Source: an uncultured Porphyromonas sp.
Lineage (GTDB): Bacteria; Bacteroidota; Bacteroidia; Bacteroidales; Porphyromonadaceae
Assembly (NCBI RefSeq): GCF_915070105.1
Contig: NZ_CAJZFJ010000001.1
Location: 1 to 64,000 of the forward strand
Direction: 5' to 3'
Length of the DNA stretch: 64,000 nucleotides
Both the position numbers and the translations under genes were made by a program. Position 1 is the stretch's first letter; each line of letters starts with the position of its first letter. Below the pieces are notes generated by a model. It saw only the letters and a list, made by a program, of their open reading frames with translations, had not been told where the DNA came from and ran no database searches. Shown here one piece after another: positions 50,732-60,008 of the stretch.

Positions 50732-52081
50732 TTAAGGGATGACGACAGACTCGCCACCGATGTTGAGCGTGCTACCCTTCTTGATCTCTGGGTGCATGAA
50801 GATGTCCTGAGCCGAGGGGAGGAAGCGAGAGTAGGTGGCGATGAGGCGGTTTGCCTGGCCTGCTACCTTGGGGTCTACGCTAGCTGCACGGCGGAGCTTG
50901 TTGATGACGAGGTAGTAGACACAGCGCTGCTTGATCTTGTCATCAGGGAAGTAGCTTGATGCAGCATTAGCCGTCATCTGTGCTAGTACGATGAGAGCCT
51001 GACCTGAGTTGGGGTTCTCTGCTAGTACCTTATTGGCATAGTTACGAGCCTGCGCCATGTTGTTCTGCTTCATCGATAGCTGGATCAGTACTTCGTAGCA
51101 CTTGATACGCTCGCTGGAGGACTTAGCTAGCTCGATAGCCTTGTTGAGGTACTCAGAGGCCTCAGAGAGCTTGTTCCCTTCGATCGCTGCACCTGCTAGC
51201 TGCATAGCGGCTGTAGCAGAGGGCTCGATGTCGAAGAGGTACTTGCTGGCGTGGAGAGACTCGTTGCTGTTACATCCTGCACGGCTGAAGAGCGATACGG
51301 CGGTCGTCAGATAGGACTTATCCTTCTTGTGCGCTTCGATCTTAGCAGTAGTGTATATCTTCGTCAGCATCTCACAGCCAGCGAGACCACTCTGGGCGAA
51401 CTCAGCATCCATACCATTCTTGAAGGTATCGACAGCCTTACGAGCCTCTGGGTTGTTAGCCGTTGCTTCTACTGAAGCCTCGACATATTCAGCTGCATCT
51501 AGGTAGTCCTTGATGTACTGCTCAGCCTTGGTCTTGTCACGTAGGGCTACTGCACGAGATGAGTAAGCGAAGTAGTAGAGGAGCTCAGCAGGAGTCTGTC
51601 CCTTGTAGCGAGCTACGACGGGCTTGAGCCAGGTATAGACCTCGGTGAAGTCAGCCTTGTCACCCATAACTGTTACATACTCCTTCGTCTTGGTAAGCAT
51701 GATCTGATCTGCGCCCATCTTGGGATCATCGCCGAAGTAGGTAGCACGATCATCGTAGAGCTTCATTAGGGCAGAGACAGCCTTCTTCTTGCTGGCATCG
51801 TCCTTGGCCTGCTTGAGCTTCCACTGTAGGATCTTAGCCCCGATGATGTATATGTTCTTAGAGGACGCAGGGCACTCGTCATAAGCTCTCTTCCAGTGTT
51901 CGTAGGCATCTTGGTAGTTACCTGTCTTCCCGAGACTGGTGAATAGGCTGATGCTTTGGCGGCAACGGATACTGTCCTGTCCTGAGCCAAAAGGAGTCCC
52001 TGAAGCCTTACCCGTCTGGGCATAAGCAGCCGTGGAGAAGAGTCCAAGGGCTGCTACCAGGATCATTCTGTTCAGTTTCAT
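50732..52081 (-). CDS. Tetratricopeptide-repeat protein, 449 aa, exported
   Basis: Signal peptide (MKLNRMILVAALGLFSTAAYA) and a series of helical repeats with TPR character, such as KTGNYQDAYEHWKRAYDECP and LSEASEYLNKAIELAKSSSE and NNMAQARNYANKVLAENPNS. Probably an export or scaffold protein at the inner face of the outer membrane; the exact role is unknown. Sits between the coaX/OMP pair and lptC in the order seen in other Bacteroidales. Confidence 0.85.
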   Translation of the reverse strand: MKLNRMILVAALGLFSTAAYAQTGKASGTPFGSGQDSIRCRQSISLFTSLGKTGNYQDAYEHWKRAYDECPASSKNIYIIGAKILQWKLKQAKDDASKKKAVSALMKLYDDRATYFGDDPKMGADQIMLTKTKEYVTVMGDKADFTEVYTWLKPVVARYKGQTPAELLYYFAYSSRAVALRDKTKAEQYIKDYLDAAEYVEASVEATANNPEARKAVDTFKNGMDAEFAQSGLAGCEMLTKIYTTAKIEAHKKDKSYLTTAVSLFSRAGCNSNESLHASKYLFDIEPSATAAMQLAGAAIEGNKLSEASEYLNKAIELAKSSSERIKCYEVLIQLSMKQNNMAQARNYANKVLAENPNSGQALIVLAQMTANAASSYFPDDKIKQRCVYYLVINKLRRAASVDPKVAGQANRLIATYSRFLPSAQDIFMHPEIKKGSTLNIGGESVVIP

Positions 52082-52153
52082 TGTGTCTAGTTTTCTATTT
52101 AGTTACATCGATATAGATCGATACTGTGTTTGATTATTCTTTGCCTAGTGAGT

Positions 52154-53464
52154 TTAATTGATTCGCGCCTTGCGGAACCATCCTTCATTGAAGGTTATCC
52201 CCACGGTGAGACCGATCATGTGCTCGCTCACCATGCCTGAGACACGAGGCTTCAGGTAACTGTAGTCGAGCGTTAGGCTGACTAGAGAGCGACGATCAAT
52301 GAGTGGCATCCCGATACCGAGTGAAGCGCCGTACTGGTTGTAGCTAGCTAGCTCCCCATTAGGAGCAGGCACCTTCACATAGGAGTTGGAGCCATTGAGT
52401 CCAAAGCGGTAGTAGGAGCGACTGAATACGCTTCGTCCACGATAGTCTGGGATCCAAGAGCCACCTAGGGCGATACGATAGCGGTCAGTGAACTGTGCAC
52501 CGGCACCAGCTTCGCCTGCTCGACTCCACTTCATATAGGAGACGTCAGCTCCTACACTGAAGACATCCTGATAGCGATAGGTGAGCCCTGCGGAGAGACT
52601 CATGGGGCTCAGATGCTGTGCGCTAGAGGTCAGCGTGTCAGCCTTGATGAGCGTACTACGCTGTGTCTTGGTGTCGTACTGATACTGCATAGAGACAGCC
52701 TCGGAGCGGAGCTTCGTCTCTGGAGCGAAGGTCGCCCCTAGGACGAGACTACGCCCACGCTTGGCATCTAGGGTCAGCTCATACTGTGCACCGATGTCGA
52801 ACTTGAAGCCCTTTAGGTGTAGCTGGGACTGGTCGATCGGGTTGATCGCATTTTTCCCTGAGCTGTAGACCACCTGATGCTGCTGGGTCGTGTAGCCGAA
52901 GAGGTACGAGGCATTCACCCCAAGGGAGAACTGCCCGATACGTCCACCGATCCCGAGGTAGAGGTCATTGAAGCTACCACTACCTGAGTAGGCTCGCTGA
53001 TAGAGACTCTGGTTCTCATCACCCTGGAGCTTCTCTGTGCTACCGAAGCGATAGCCAACGGTAGAGTAGGGGGTGATCCCTGCGCTGATGGCGAGGTGCT
53101 TGCTCACGGGGAAGAGGATCGTGAGGTAGTCGATATTCCCTAGGATACGGCTATCCTTCTTGCTCCCCTCTGCTAGGTAGGAGCCTCGCAGAGATACGGC
53201 TAGATCCATGATGAAGGTCAGGGAGTCTACAGCCGTGTAGGATGCGGGGTTGGCAGGGTTGGTGATGTTGGGGTCTCGTAGCCCAGCACCTAGTCCTCCC
53301 ATAGCACGGGCACCAGCGGTCTGGCGTTCGCCTAGTCGCCCATAGCCGTAGCGGCTGTAGGGGGAGCGTTCGCTATTGCCCTGTCCGTATAGAGAGGATG
53401 CACTGAGTGCTCCGATGAGCCCAGCCCAGACGAGCTGGTGGATGATCTTCTTCCTTGTTATCAT
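52154..53464 (-). CDS. Outer-membrane beta-barrel protein, 436 aa
   Basis: Signal peptide to about residue 27 (GALSASSLYGQG). The mature part begins RSPYSRYGYGRLGERQTAGA and then alternates beta-strands to the end, with NPASYTAVDSLTFIMDLAVS and a C-terminal HMIGLTVGITFNEGWF, as in FadL/PorV-like proteins of Bacteroidetes. Transport or assembly role not known. The start overlaps the coaX stop by 4 bp (ATGA), so translation is coupled. Confidence 0.82.
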   Translation of the reverse strand: MITRKKIIHQLVWAGLIGALSASSLYGQGNSERSPYSRYGYGRLGERQTAGARAMGGLGAGLRDPNITNPANPASYTAVDSLTFIMDLAVSLRGSYLAEGSKKDSRILGNIDYLTILFPVSKHLAISAGITPYSTVGYRFGSTEKLQGDENQSLYQRAYSGSGSFNDLYLGIGGRIGQFSLGVNASYLFGYTTQQHQVVYSSGKNAINPIDQSQLHLKGFKFDIGAQYELTLDAKRGRSLVLGATFAPETKLRSEAVSMQYQYDTKTQRSTLIKADTLTSSAQHLSPMSLSAGLTYRYQDVFSVGADVSYMKWSRAGEAGAGAQFTDRYRIALGGSWIPDYRGRSVFSRSYYRFGLNGSNSYVKVPAPNGELASYNQYGASLGIGMPLIDRRSLVSLTLDYSYLKPRVSGMVSEHMIGLTVGITFNEGWFRKARIN

Positions 53465-54195
53465 TTGTCTCTATTGTACTCCAATATCTTGTTTAGCCCA
53501 TAGAGGACTAGGTCGGGCTCCACACAGACCTCTTCGCTGAGGAGCTCTTGTATCATTTGGGCATCGCCTCCCGTCAGGAAGACTACTGCCTCGGGGTTGG
53601 TCTGACGAAGAGCTTTGATGTAGCCCTCTACTTCGTAGATGAGCCCCTGTAGGACACCTCTACTGATGGCCTCCTGCGTCGTGACTCCGAAGCCTAGGGT
53701 CGTATCCTCTAGGTCGGAGAGCAGGGGGAGGCGAGAGGTGAAGTGGTTCAGCGCCTTGAGCCTCGTGTAGAGGCCTGGGGAGATATTCCCCCCGAGGTAC
53801 ACTCCCAGCTGGGTAATGCGCTCAAAGGTGATCGCAGTCCCCGAATCTATGACCAGTAAGTCACTTCCCTTTGGTGCTAGGGAATATGCTCCGACGACAG
53901 CTGCTAGGCGGTCACTACCCAGTCGCTTGCGGTCGTAGGCCACCTCCAGAGGGATGGCAGTCTTCTCGTCCACCTTGACCATTGTGTGCAGACGCTCCGA
54001 GAGGAGTCCTAGTAGAGGCTTGTCCACTCTCGCTACGGAGCTGTAGATCGCTGCTTCTAGGCCTGGGTGAGCAGAGAGCACTTGTCCGGCTTCGCGTAGG
54101 GATAGGTGTGGGTAGGTATAGTGCTGTATGAGCCTTCCTTCGGCTGCTACAGCTACCTTGCACACGGTATTCCCTTGGTCAATGATTAAGTTCAC
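53461..54195 (-). CDS. coaX: Type III pantothenate kinase, 244 aa
   Basis: First step of coenzyme A synthesis. Begins NLIIDQGNTVCKVAV (phosphate-binding DxGNT loop), has LVIDSGTAITFERIT, GGNISPGLYTRLKAL and VVFLTGGDAQ. Start is GTG at 54195. The first gene of an operon with the outer-membrane protein, TPR, lptC and CorC-type genes; a -7-like sequence TTTCTTTG lies upstream (one mismatch at position 2). Confidence 0.92.
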   Translation of the reverse strand: MNLIIDQGNTVCKVAVAAEGRLIQHYTYPHLSLREAGQVLSAHPGLEAAIYSSVARVDKPLLGLLSERLHTMVKVDEKTAIPLEVAYDRKRLGSDRLAAVVGAYSLAPKGSDLLVIDSGTAITFERITQLGVYLGGNISPGLYTRLKALNHFTSRLPLLSDLEDTTLGFGVTTQEAISRGVLQGLIYEVEGYIKALRQTNPEAVVFLTGGDAQMIQELLSEEVCVEPDLVLYGLNKILEYNRDK

Positions 54196-54315
54196 TTAGA
54201 ATGGTAGAGTCAATTAGACCACAAAGAAACGCTTTTTCCTTGGAATAACCCCCTTCTCTGAGCTCTGGCACTATAATTCATTGTCCCATCTCTCCCTGCA
54301 TATACCTCACTATGC

Positions 54316-54765
54316 CTAGTCGAGGAGAGACTCTCCCTCCCCGAGCTCTGCTCTCAGGAGGGATAGGGCTGACTCCTCAGCCTGGCGCATGCGTTCCTCG
54401 TCCTCATCCGTCTTATCGTTGAGTCCGCAGAGGTGCAGTACACCGTGGATGATCACTCTATGTAGCTCCTCGGCGTAGTCCGTCCCGATCTGCTCGGCAT
54501 TGCTCCTGACCGTATCTAGGCTGATGAGCATATCGCCTGCTATCCTATCCCCCTCACTCTCATCGAAGGTGATGATGTCTGTGTAGTAGTCGTGGTCTAG
54601 GAAGTCTTGATTCGTCTGGAGGATACGCTCATCCCCGCAGAACTGGTAGCAGAGCTCGCCTACCTTGCGGTCATAGCTACGTGCTACCTCTTCGATCCAG
54701 CTACGGACGAGCTTCTTGCGGAGTCTCGGCTCCTCGACGTCTTCATCCGAATAAAAGGCTATCAT
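54316..54765 (-). CDS. ybeY: Endoribonuclease YbeY, 149 aa
   Basis: Metal-dependent RNase of 16S rRNA maturation. TNQDFLDHDYYTDIITF and the zinc-binding motif RVIIHGVLHLCGLNDKTDED are seen; the third ligand sits as D or H in the LNDKTDE region where most family members have GxDH. Standard length. Third gene of the rRNA methyltransferase-yciO-ybeY group. Confidence 0.9.
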   Translation of the reverse strand: MIAFYSDEDVEEPRLRKKLVRSWIEEVARSYDRKVGELCYQFCGDERILQTNQDFLDHDYYTDIITFDESEGDRIAGDMLISLDTVRSNAEQIGTDYAEELHRVIIHGVLHLCGLNDKTDEDEERMRQAEESALSLLRAELGEGESLLD

Positions 54766-54786
54766 GATGATATCTATCTCTATGGC

Positions 54787-55422
54787 TTAATATTCCTTCT
54801 TCAATAATGGCTCTTCGTCCGCTAGGCGACCATGTCCCATACGGAGCACCTCGAAGGGCTCCTCTGTACAATCAACGACCGTAGAGGGGGCGAGTGGTAT
54901 ATCTCCAGCGTCAAAGACTCCTGCTACCTGTGCCCCGAAACGTTCGTCGATGAGCTCGGGGTTGGTCGCATACTCTGGCTCCTCACTATCCTCTATGGGG
55001 AGTGAGGCTGTGATCAGAGGGTTGCCTAGGTGCTCACTGAGTAGCTGCCCGATCGGGTGTTGGGCTAGGCGTACACCCACCTCCCGACGATGCTTGAAGA
55101 TCTTGGGGAGAGCTCCCGAGGCTGGGAGGATGAAGGTGTAGTTCACCTCATGATCCTTGATGAACTTGAAGGCACGATCATTCATCTTGCAGTACTCGGA
55201 GACCTGACTCAGCGAGTTGCAGGCGATGGAGAGGGCCTTCTTCTTCACATCTATCCCCTTGAGCCTACAGATCTCTTCGATGGCTCTTGCATTCAGGGCA
55301 TCGCAGCAGTAGGCATAGCCCGAGGCTGTGGGATAGATGAAGATCTCCCCATCACGTAGCCGATCGATGAGCTGGCTAAGTAGCCTATAGTCGGGGTTGT
55401 CGGCGTAGAGCTTGATGAGCAT
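54787..55422 (-). CDS. YrdC/Sua5-domain protein, YciO type, 211 aa
   Basis: A YrdC-fold protein. The N-terminus reads GEIFIYPTASGYAYCCDALN, and later NYTFILPASGALPKIF and EVGVRLAQHPIGQL. True t6A synthases have PTDTVYGL and ATSANxSG motifs; here they are PTASGYAY and ITASLPIED, the pattern of YciO. The biochemical role of YciO is less certain than that of TsaC. Upstream of ybeY by 21 bp. Confidence 0.85.
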   Translation of the reverse strand: MLIKLYADNPDYRLLSQLIDRLRDGEIFIYPTASGYAYCCDALNARAIEEICRLKGIDVKKKALSIACNSLSQVSEYCKMNDRAFKFIKDHEVNYTFILPASGALPKIFKHRREVGVRLAQHPIGQLLSEHLGNPLITASLPIEDSEEPEYATNPELIDERFGAQVAGVFDAGDIPLAPSTVVDCTEEPFEVLRMGHGRLADEEPLLKKEY

Positions 55423-55457
55423 GGTCTAAATAGGTCTTAGGGCAAGGGGGATTACTT

Positions 55458-56195
55458 CTACTTCTTCGCTTGGCGTACGACCTCGTAGATGAGGATACCA
55501 CCAGCGACGGAGACATTCAGCGAACCGATAGCTCCTACCTGGGGGATACGTACTATGTGGTCTACCATACGCAGTACGTCTGTCGATACCCCATGATCCT
55601 CGGCTCCGAGCACGAGACCCAGAGGAAGGCGTAGATCCGTCTCCGTGTAGAGGTCACTCGCCTTCTCTGAGGCTGCGACCACCTGGAGTCCGCTCTGCTG
55701 CAGTAGAGCTACTGCGGAGGCAATAGAGCTGACACGACATACGGGCAGGCGGTGCAGAGCACCAGCCGAGGTCTTGATGGCATCGGCTGTCACACTCACG
55801 CTCCCACGCTCGGGGATGATGATGGCATCGACGCCTGCGCACTCTGCAGTACGTGCTATCGCCCCGAAGTTCCTCACATCGGTCAAGCCGTCCAGCAGCA
55901 CAACGAACGGGGATCGTCCCTGCTCGTAGATCATAGGGATGAGCTGCTCTAGTGACGTGTACTCGATCTCGCTGACGAAGGCGATGACCCCCTGATGCTG
56001 TCCACGAGTCAGACGTGATAGACGCTCCTCGGGTACCATCTGTAGGGGGATGATACGCTCACGTGCCAGAGCCATGATACGATTTACTTCGTCGCTTCTT
56101 AGCCCTCGCTTTAGTAGTATTTTGTCGATTTCACGCCCTGCTTCTAGTGCTTCGAGCAGGGGGTGCATACCGAAGATCAAGTTATTTCTTCCCAT
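55458..56195 (-). CDS. rlmB: 23S rRNA (guanosine-2'-O)-methyltransferase, SpoU family, 245 aa
   Basis: Methylates 23S rRNA ribose. An N-terminal substrate-binding domain (NLIFGMHPLLEALEAGREID) and a SpoU knot domain (LLDGLTDVRNFGAIARTAEC; LGLVLGAEDHGVSTDVL; IPQVGAIGSLNVSVAGG). RlmB is the most likely member, but TrmH-type relatives share the motifs. First gene of this operon, with a -7 box at 56231-56238. Confidence 0.9.
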   Translation of the reverse strand: MGRNNLIFGMHPLLEALEAGREIDKILLKRGLRSDEVNRIMALARERIIPLQMVPEERLSRLTRGQHQGVIAFVSEIEYTSLEQLIPMIYEQGRSPFVVLLDGLTDVRNFGAIARTAECAGVDAIIIPERGSVSVTADAIKTSAGALHRLPVCRVSSIASAVALLQQSGLQVVAASEKASDLYTETDLRLPLGLVLGAEDHGVSTDVLRMVDHIVRIPQVGAIGSLNVSVAGGILIYEVVRQAKK

Positions 56196-56230
56196 TAAGT
56201 ACAGTCCTAGAGTTTCTAATCTCTATAAGA

Positions 56231-56238
56231 CAAAGGTA
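56231..56238 (-). promoter_or_regulatory. -7 promoter box of the rRNA methyltransferase operon
   Basis: TACCTTTG on the minus strand, about 38 bp before the ATG at 56195. No -33 element is visible. Confidence 0.5.
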
Positions 56239-56318
56239 ACAAAAGATTAGCTCTCCCGCATTTCCCTCCCCCCGAAGAGGGTAGTTCCGATGCTTGTTCT
56301 CATTGGGGATGCTCTGCC

Positions 56319-56644
56319 CTTTGGCTCTATGGGTGGCTAGTCCATGTCCGAGGAAGCCATAGGTCCATATATGGAATGTCTAGGCGTTATCCCCGAGGAA
56401 TGAACATACGGGAGAGCTCTACAGAGGACATACTTAGAGCGATGTTGTGTACACGTGTGTATACAGTTGTGTACACGCAGGTACACTATTGTGTACACAC
56501 GTGTATACTTACCCCTCCTAGGTAGTAGGTATATGCTTGGTGTGTATACTCCTAGGATACAGATATTTCTGTCTTGAGTATATGCTGCTTGACCACATTG
56601 CACTCCCCCCTCTCCAGACTTCATGAGTCAGCTCTATCCCGAGG
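56319..56644. repeat. Family A dispersed element, copy 3
   Basis: Core 56446-56511 has three 22-bp units starting TGTGTACAC. Flanks shared with the other full copies: CTTTGGCTCT, CCATGTCC.AGG.AGCC, ACATACTTAGAGCGATG, CCCTCCTAGGTAGTAGGT and TTCATGAGTCAGCTCTATCC. Confidence 0.85.
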
Positions 56645-56712
56645 AGCCGAACATCCACCTGCTTTAGGTGGCTAGAGAGCGTAAGGCGTGAATTATTCCA
56701 CTCTAATTCGCC

Positions 56713-56830
56713 CTATATCGAACACTCCGAGAGAGGGAGGCTAGAGGACATACCGAGAGGGGGATATGGATATATAACGTTCGCCCCCATCGCCTCTGTA
56801 AGGTGACGGGGGCGAACATACTGTGTCCTC
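56713..56830. repeat. Family B hairpin element, copy 4
   Basis: Arms at about 56776-56796 and 56801-56820 (GTTCGCCCCC against GGGGGCGAAC, inner CGCCT/AGGTG) around CTGTA. The left flank AGGACATACCGAGAGGGGG and right flank GTGTCCTC match copies 1 and 3. Confidence 0.8.
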
Positions 56831-56995
56831 AGATGAGGTGAGTATAGGCTCTATGAGGGGCACTTGAGATGAGCTCTACATCGCTAGTGTGATCGGGGCT
56901 TTGGGGGAGGATAATACCTTCGTAGCTATGCCCCGCTTGCCATCCCTCCTCTTGTTTATAGTATATGGGAGGATAGGTCAGGAGTAACCTAGAGG

Positions 56996-58876
56996 CTAGA
57001 GCCCGAGGCGGTAAAGGTGTAGGCCTCGTATCTGGGTGCTCCCTCCTTCGCTGAAGAGCTCCAGAGAGGTGTAGGGGGTACGGGGGAAGATGAGGTTGGA
57101 CATAGCGATCCGCCCTCCCTCAACAAAGAGCTCCGCTAGGCTACGATCAATGAATAGACGTAGACGGTAGGTCTTGCGTGCACAGAGCCCGAGTGGAGCC
57201 CAAGTGGAGAGGGCGAAGTCGTTCTGGTAGTTCAGTCCATCCCCCTTGCGCCAGTCTGCGCTCTCCCGCTCGTGCGGGGTAGCTTGCTCTCCGAAGGCGA
57301 TCAGCCCACTCTGTGTCCGATCCATCACGACACGTCCCTTGGACAGGTCAAGGAAGATAGGCAGGCGATCCCCCTGCTTATTCGTCAGGACAACCCCTGC
57401 CTGAGTAACCCCTGCCTCAGGGGTTAGCTCAAGCTCGAGCTCAAAGGCGTCACTGTACGGAGCAAGCAGATCCTCATGGCGCACTCGCTCGGAGAGACGA
57501 GCCTCGGGGAGGGTGATGCTATCCTTACGGAGCTTGGTCACCTCTGAGGCAGGACGTGCCCCGACATAGGAGCGTCCTCCAGCCTCGAAGAGGAAGAGTT
57601 CACGGGGTAGGCCGTTGACACCTCGGCTCTGCTTATAGGGGGTGACATTGGCATACTGCCAGTTGCTTGCCCAGGGGATGCCGAGTACACGACCTGGCGT
57701 GCCGTGGAAGGTGACAAAGGCATAATGATCCTTGCCGAAGTCCAACCAGCGAGCGACCTCGGGTGCGGTGTCGGGTGTAAAGGTCTTCCCATCAAAGTTC
57801 CCGACGAAGTACTCCGTAGCACTTCCTCCGAAGGCTCCCCCGGGGTTGATATTGACCAGCATGACCCACTTACGTATCCCCGTGCCCTCCATAGGGAGCT
57901 CGAAGAAGTCTGGGCACTCAAACTGACAGGGACGTGCTCCATATCCATCACCGAAGGCACTGACATAGTCCCACTGCCGTAGGTCAGTCGAGCGATAGAA
58001 GCGCATCTCCTTGTCCGCAGAGACGATCATATACCAGCTCTTGTTCGGAGCATACCAGAAGACCTTGGGATCACGGAAGTCGCTGATACCATCGTGGGGG
58101 CTGAGGATGGGATTACCCGTGTACTTGGTGAAGCTCATCCCCTGATCCATGCTGTAGGCTAGGCACTGAGCCTGCCACTGCTTGCCCTGACGCATCTTAT
58201 GCGCCGTGTAGAAGGCAAGCAGAGCACCTTTCCCAAAGCCTGCCTGTCCCTCTCGGTCTATGATCGCACTGCCCGAGAAGATATGCCCTAGCGTATCACG
58301 TGCTAGGGCAGGCTCATGTGTCTGCCAGTGTAGGAGATCCTCTGAGGACGTATGCCCCCAGTACATATTGCCCCACTTAGCTCCGTAGGGATTGTACTGG
58401 TAGTAGAGATGATAGCGACCATCCAGATAGACGAGTCCATTGGGATCATTCATCCATCCATAGGGTGGGGTATAGTGTAGGGTAGGGCGGTAGTAGTCTG
58501 CAGGTGCAGGAGTGAAGGTGTCACTTAGGCGGATCGAGTCCCAGGCAATAGCCTTGGCCCCTAGTCCGATGATCTCGACTTCACTCTCCCGATCCATAGG
58601 CAGAGCGAGGGGGACAAAGTAATCGATACTATCTACCGCTAGGCGTATATCAAGCTCCGTATCCTCAGGACGATCACCGATGAGGCGAACGAGGACCTCG
58701 GGCTGGCTCTCCTGTATGGGGAGTAGGAGGTATCGCTGTGGGGTACGTATCTGTACGAGGGCTGTCGTGTCACTCGTGCGCTGGATATGCATAGGCTGGG
58801 TGGTGTGGCTACAGCTCGCCATCAGCAGTAGGAGGGTGGTGAGGGCGAGGGTGAGTGAGAGTTGCTTGTAGGACAT
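56996..58876 (-). CDS. GH32 fructan-hydrolase lipoprotein, 626 aa
   Basis: Hydrolyses fructans such as levan or inulin. Lipobox LMASC (Cys 22). An extra N-terminal beta-domain is followed by the GH32 core: PPYGWMNDPNGLVYLDG with nucleophile Asp 144, then FRDPKVFW (near residue 287), and QFECPDFFELP (acid/base Glu, near 345). The C-terminal beta-sandwich (SLAELFVEGGRIAMSN-type) completes the fold. Lipoprotein placement suggests surface anchoring. No adjacent SusC/SusD, which is unusual for a fructan locus. It lies 24 bp after the dehydrogenase gene in the same direction. Confidence 0.93.
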   Translation of the reverse strand: MSYKQLSLTLALTTLLLLMASCSHTTQPMHIQRTSDTTALVQIRTPQRYLLLPIQESQPEVLVRLIGDRPEDTELDIRLAVDSIDYFVPLALPMDRESEVEIIGLGAKAIAWDSIRLSDTFTPAPADYYRPTLHYTPPYGWMNDPNGLVYLDGRYHLYYQYNPYGAKWGNMYWGHTSSEDLLHWQTHEPALARDTLGHIFSGSAIIDREGQAGFGKGALLAFYTAHKMRQGKQWQAQCLAYSMDQGMSFTKYTGNPILSPHDGISDFRDPKVFWYAPNKSWYMIVSADKEMRFYRSTDLRQWDYVSAFGDGYGARPCQFECPDFFELPMEGTGIRKWVMLVNINPGGAFGGSATEYFVGNFDGKTFTPDTAPEVARWLDFGKDHYAFVTFHGTPGRVLGIPWASNWQYANVTPYKQSRGVNGLPRELFLFEAGGRSYVGARPASEVTKLRKDSITLPEARLSERVRHEDLLAPYSDAFELELELTPEAGVTQAGVVLTNKQGDRLPIFLDLSKGRVVMDRTQSGLIAFGEQATPHERESADWRKGDGLNYQNDFALSTWAPLGLCARKTYRLRLFIDRSLAELFVEGGRIAMSNLIFPRTPYTSLELFSEGGSTQIRGLHLYRLGL

Positions 58877-58900
58877 AGTAGAGAGAGGGGCTATGAGACC

Positions 58901-59863
58901 TTATACAACACGGCTAATATCTGTGCGCCCCTCTAGGAAGCGTAGTACGTTCTCCGTCATCTCCGCTGTCATCATCAGACGGCTGTCACGTGTCTGCGTC
59001 CCGACATGTGGAGTCATCACTACGTTGTCTAGCTCTGAGAGTGCAGGCAGGGGGAGGTCGTTATGCTCGAAGACATCCAGCCCAGCGGCTGCTATCTGCC
59101 CACTGCGAAGAGCCTCGACGAGGGCGGCTTCGTCTACGACTGCTCCACGAGCGGTGTTGATGAGGATAGCATGCTGAGGCATGAGTGCCAGCTCACGTGC
59201 CCCGATCAGGTGGTGTGTCGCAGGGCTATAGGGGGTATGTAGGGAGATCACATCACTCTCACGGAGTATATCCTCCAGTGGACGGTAGGTGAGTTCTTTG
59301 GCTTGCTCGACCTCGGGAGCTAGGCGGTGTCGCTTGTAGTAGAGGACTTGCATACCGAAGGCACGACAACGCTCTGCTACGGCCTCCCCGATATTACCAT
59401 AGCCCACGATCCCGATCCGCTTGCCCTGTAGGAGCCAGCCTAGGCGGTCGATACGTGAGAGACTAACCTTCACCCCAGGCTCACGACGTACGAGTCGGTC
59501 TAGCTCGCAGACACGGCGAGTGCAGTTCAGTAGGAGTGCTAGTGCTAGCTCAGCTGTAGGGACGATGACAGAGTAGGGGGTATTGGTGACGGTGATGCCG
59601 TGTGTACGGGCATACTCGATGTCGATGTTGTTGTAGCCGACAGCGTAGTTGGCGATGAGTCGTAGACGCTTGCCTAGGGCGATGAGCTCTGCTGGGATAG
59701 GGATGTCAAAGACACTACATAGCACATCTGCCTCGGGGATGAGCTCTCGTAACTCCTCGGGTGTGAAGTCCCGACCATGAGGGGGACGGATCAGCGTATG
59801 AGCTTGGGATAGTCGTTCGAAGCCTTCCTCTAGGGTGTCGAAGGCAATAAGTATGGTAGCCAT
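58901..59863 (-). CDS. D-isomer-specific 2-hydroxyacid dehydrogenase, 320 aa
   Basis: NAD-dependent oxidoreductase of the D-2-hydroxyacid family: catalytic domain (VLCSVFDIPIPAELIALGKR), nucleotide loop (GIVGYGNIGEAVAERCRAFG), LHTPYSPATHHLIGARELAL, INTARGAVVDEAALVEAL and the GGVGTQT-like end. ATG 59863 was chosen since the family starts MATILIAF-like; a longer in-frame start at 59932 adds 23 unmatched residues. Candidate substrates are glyoxylate, hydroxypyruvate or phosphoglycerate; undetermined. Paired with the GH32 gene. Confidence 0.88.
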   Translation of the reverse strand: MATILIAFDTLEEGFERLSQAHTLIRPPHGRDFTPEELRELIPEADVLCSVFDIPIPAELIALGKRLRLIANYAVGYNNIDIEYARTHGITVTNTPYSVIVPTAELALALLLNCTRRVCELDRLVRREPGVKVSLSRIDRLGWLLQGKRIGIVGYGNIGEAVAERCRAFGMQVLYYKRHRLAPEVEQAKELTYRPLEDILRESDVISLHTPYSPATHHLIGARELALMPQHAILINTARGAVVDEAALVEALRSGQIAAAGLDVFEHNDLPLPALSELDNVVMTPHVGTQTRDSRLMMTAEMTENVLRFLEGRTDISRVV

Positions 59864-59915
59864 AGGAGTGTAGGGGTTATAAGTATGAACTATAGGGGCG
59901 AAGTTACAATAAATA

Positions 59916-59952
59916 TAGAGCTCATCCCCCACGTATGGCGGGATGAGCTCTA
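59916..59952 (-). terminator. Terminator after namZ-like gene
   Basis: TAGAGCTCATCCC (59916-59928) pairs with GGGATGAGCTCTA (59940-59952), a perfect 13-bp stem, about 57 bp past the stop at 60009. Confidence 0.65.
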
Positions 59953-60008
59953 GTAGGAATGGGGATACCCCTATGGGCGGTAGGACGTCTCCCCCTCGAT
60001 CGATGAGG

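Larger units (their letters stand above)
56196..56995. other. Long intergenic region with both repeat families
   Basis: Holds the rlmB promoter, family A copy 3 (56319-56644) and a family B hairpin (about 56713-56830). No gene is supported in between or after. Confidence 0.65.
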
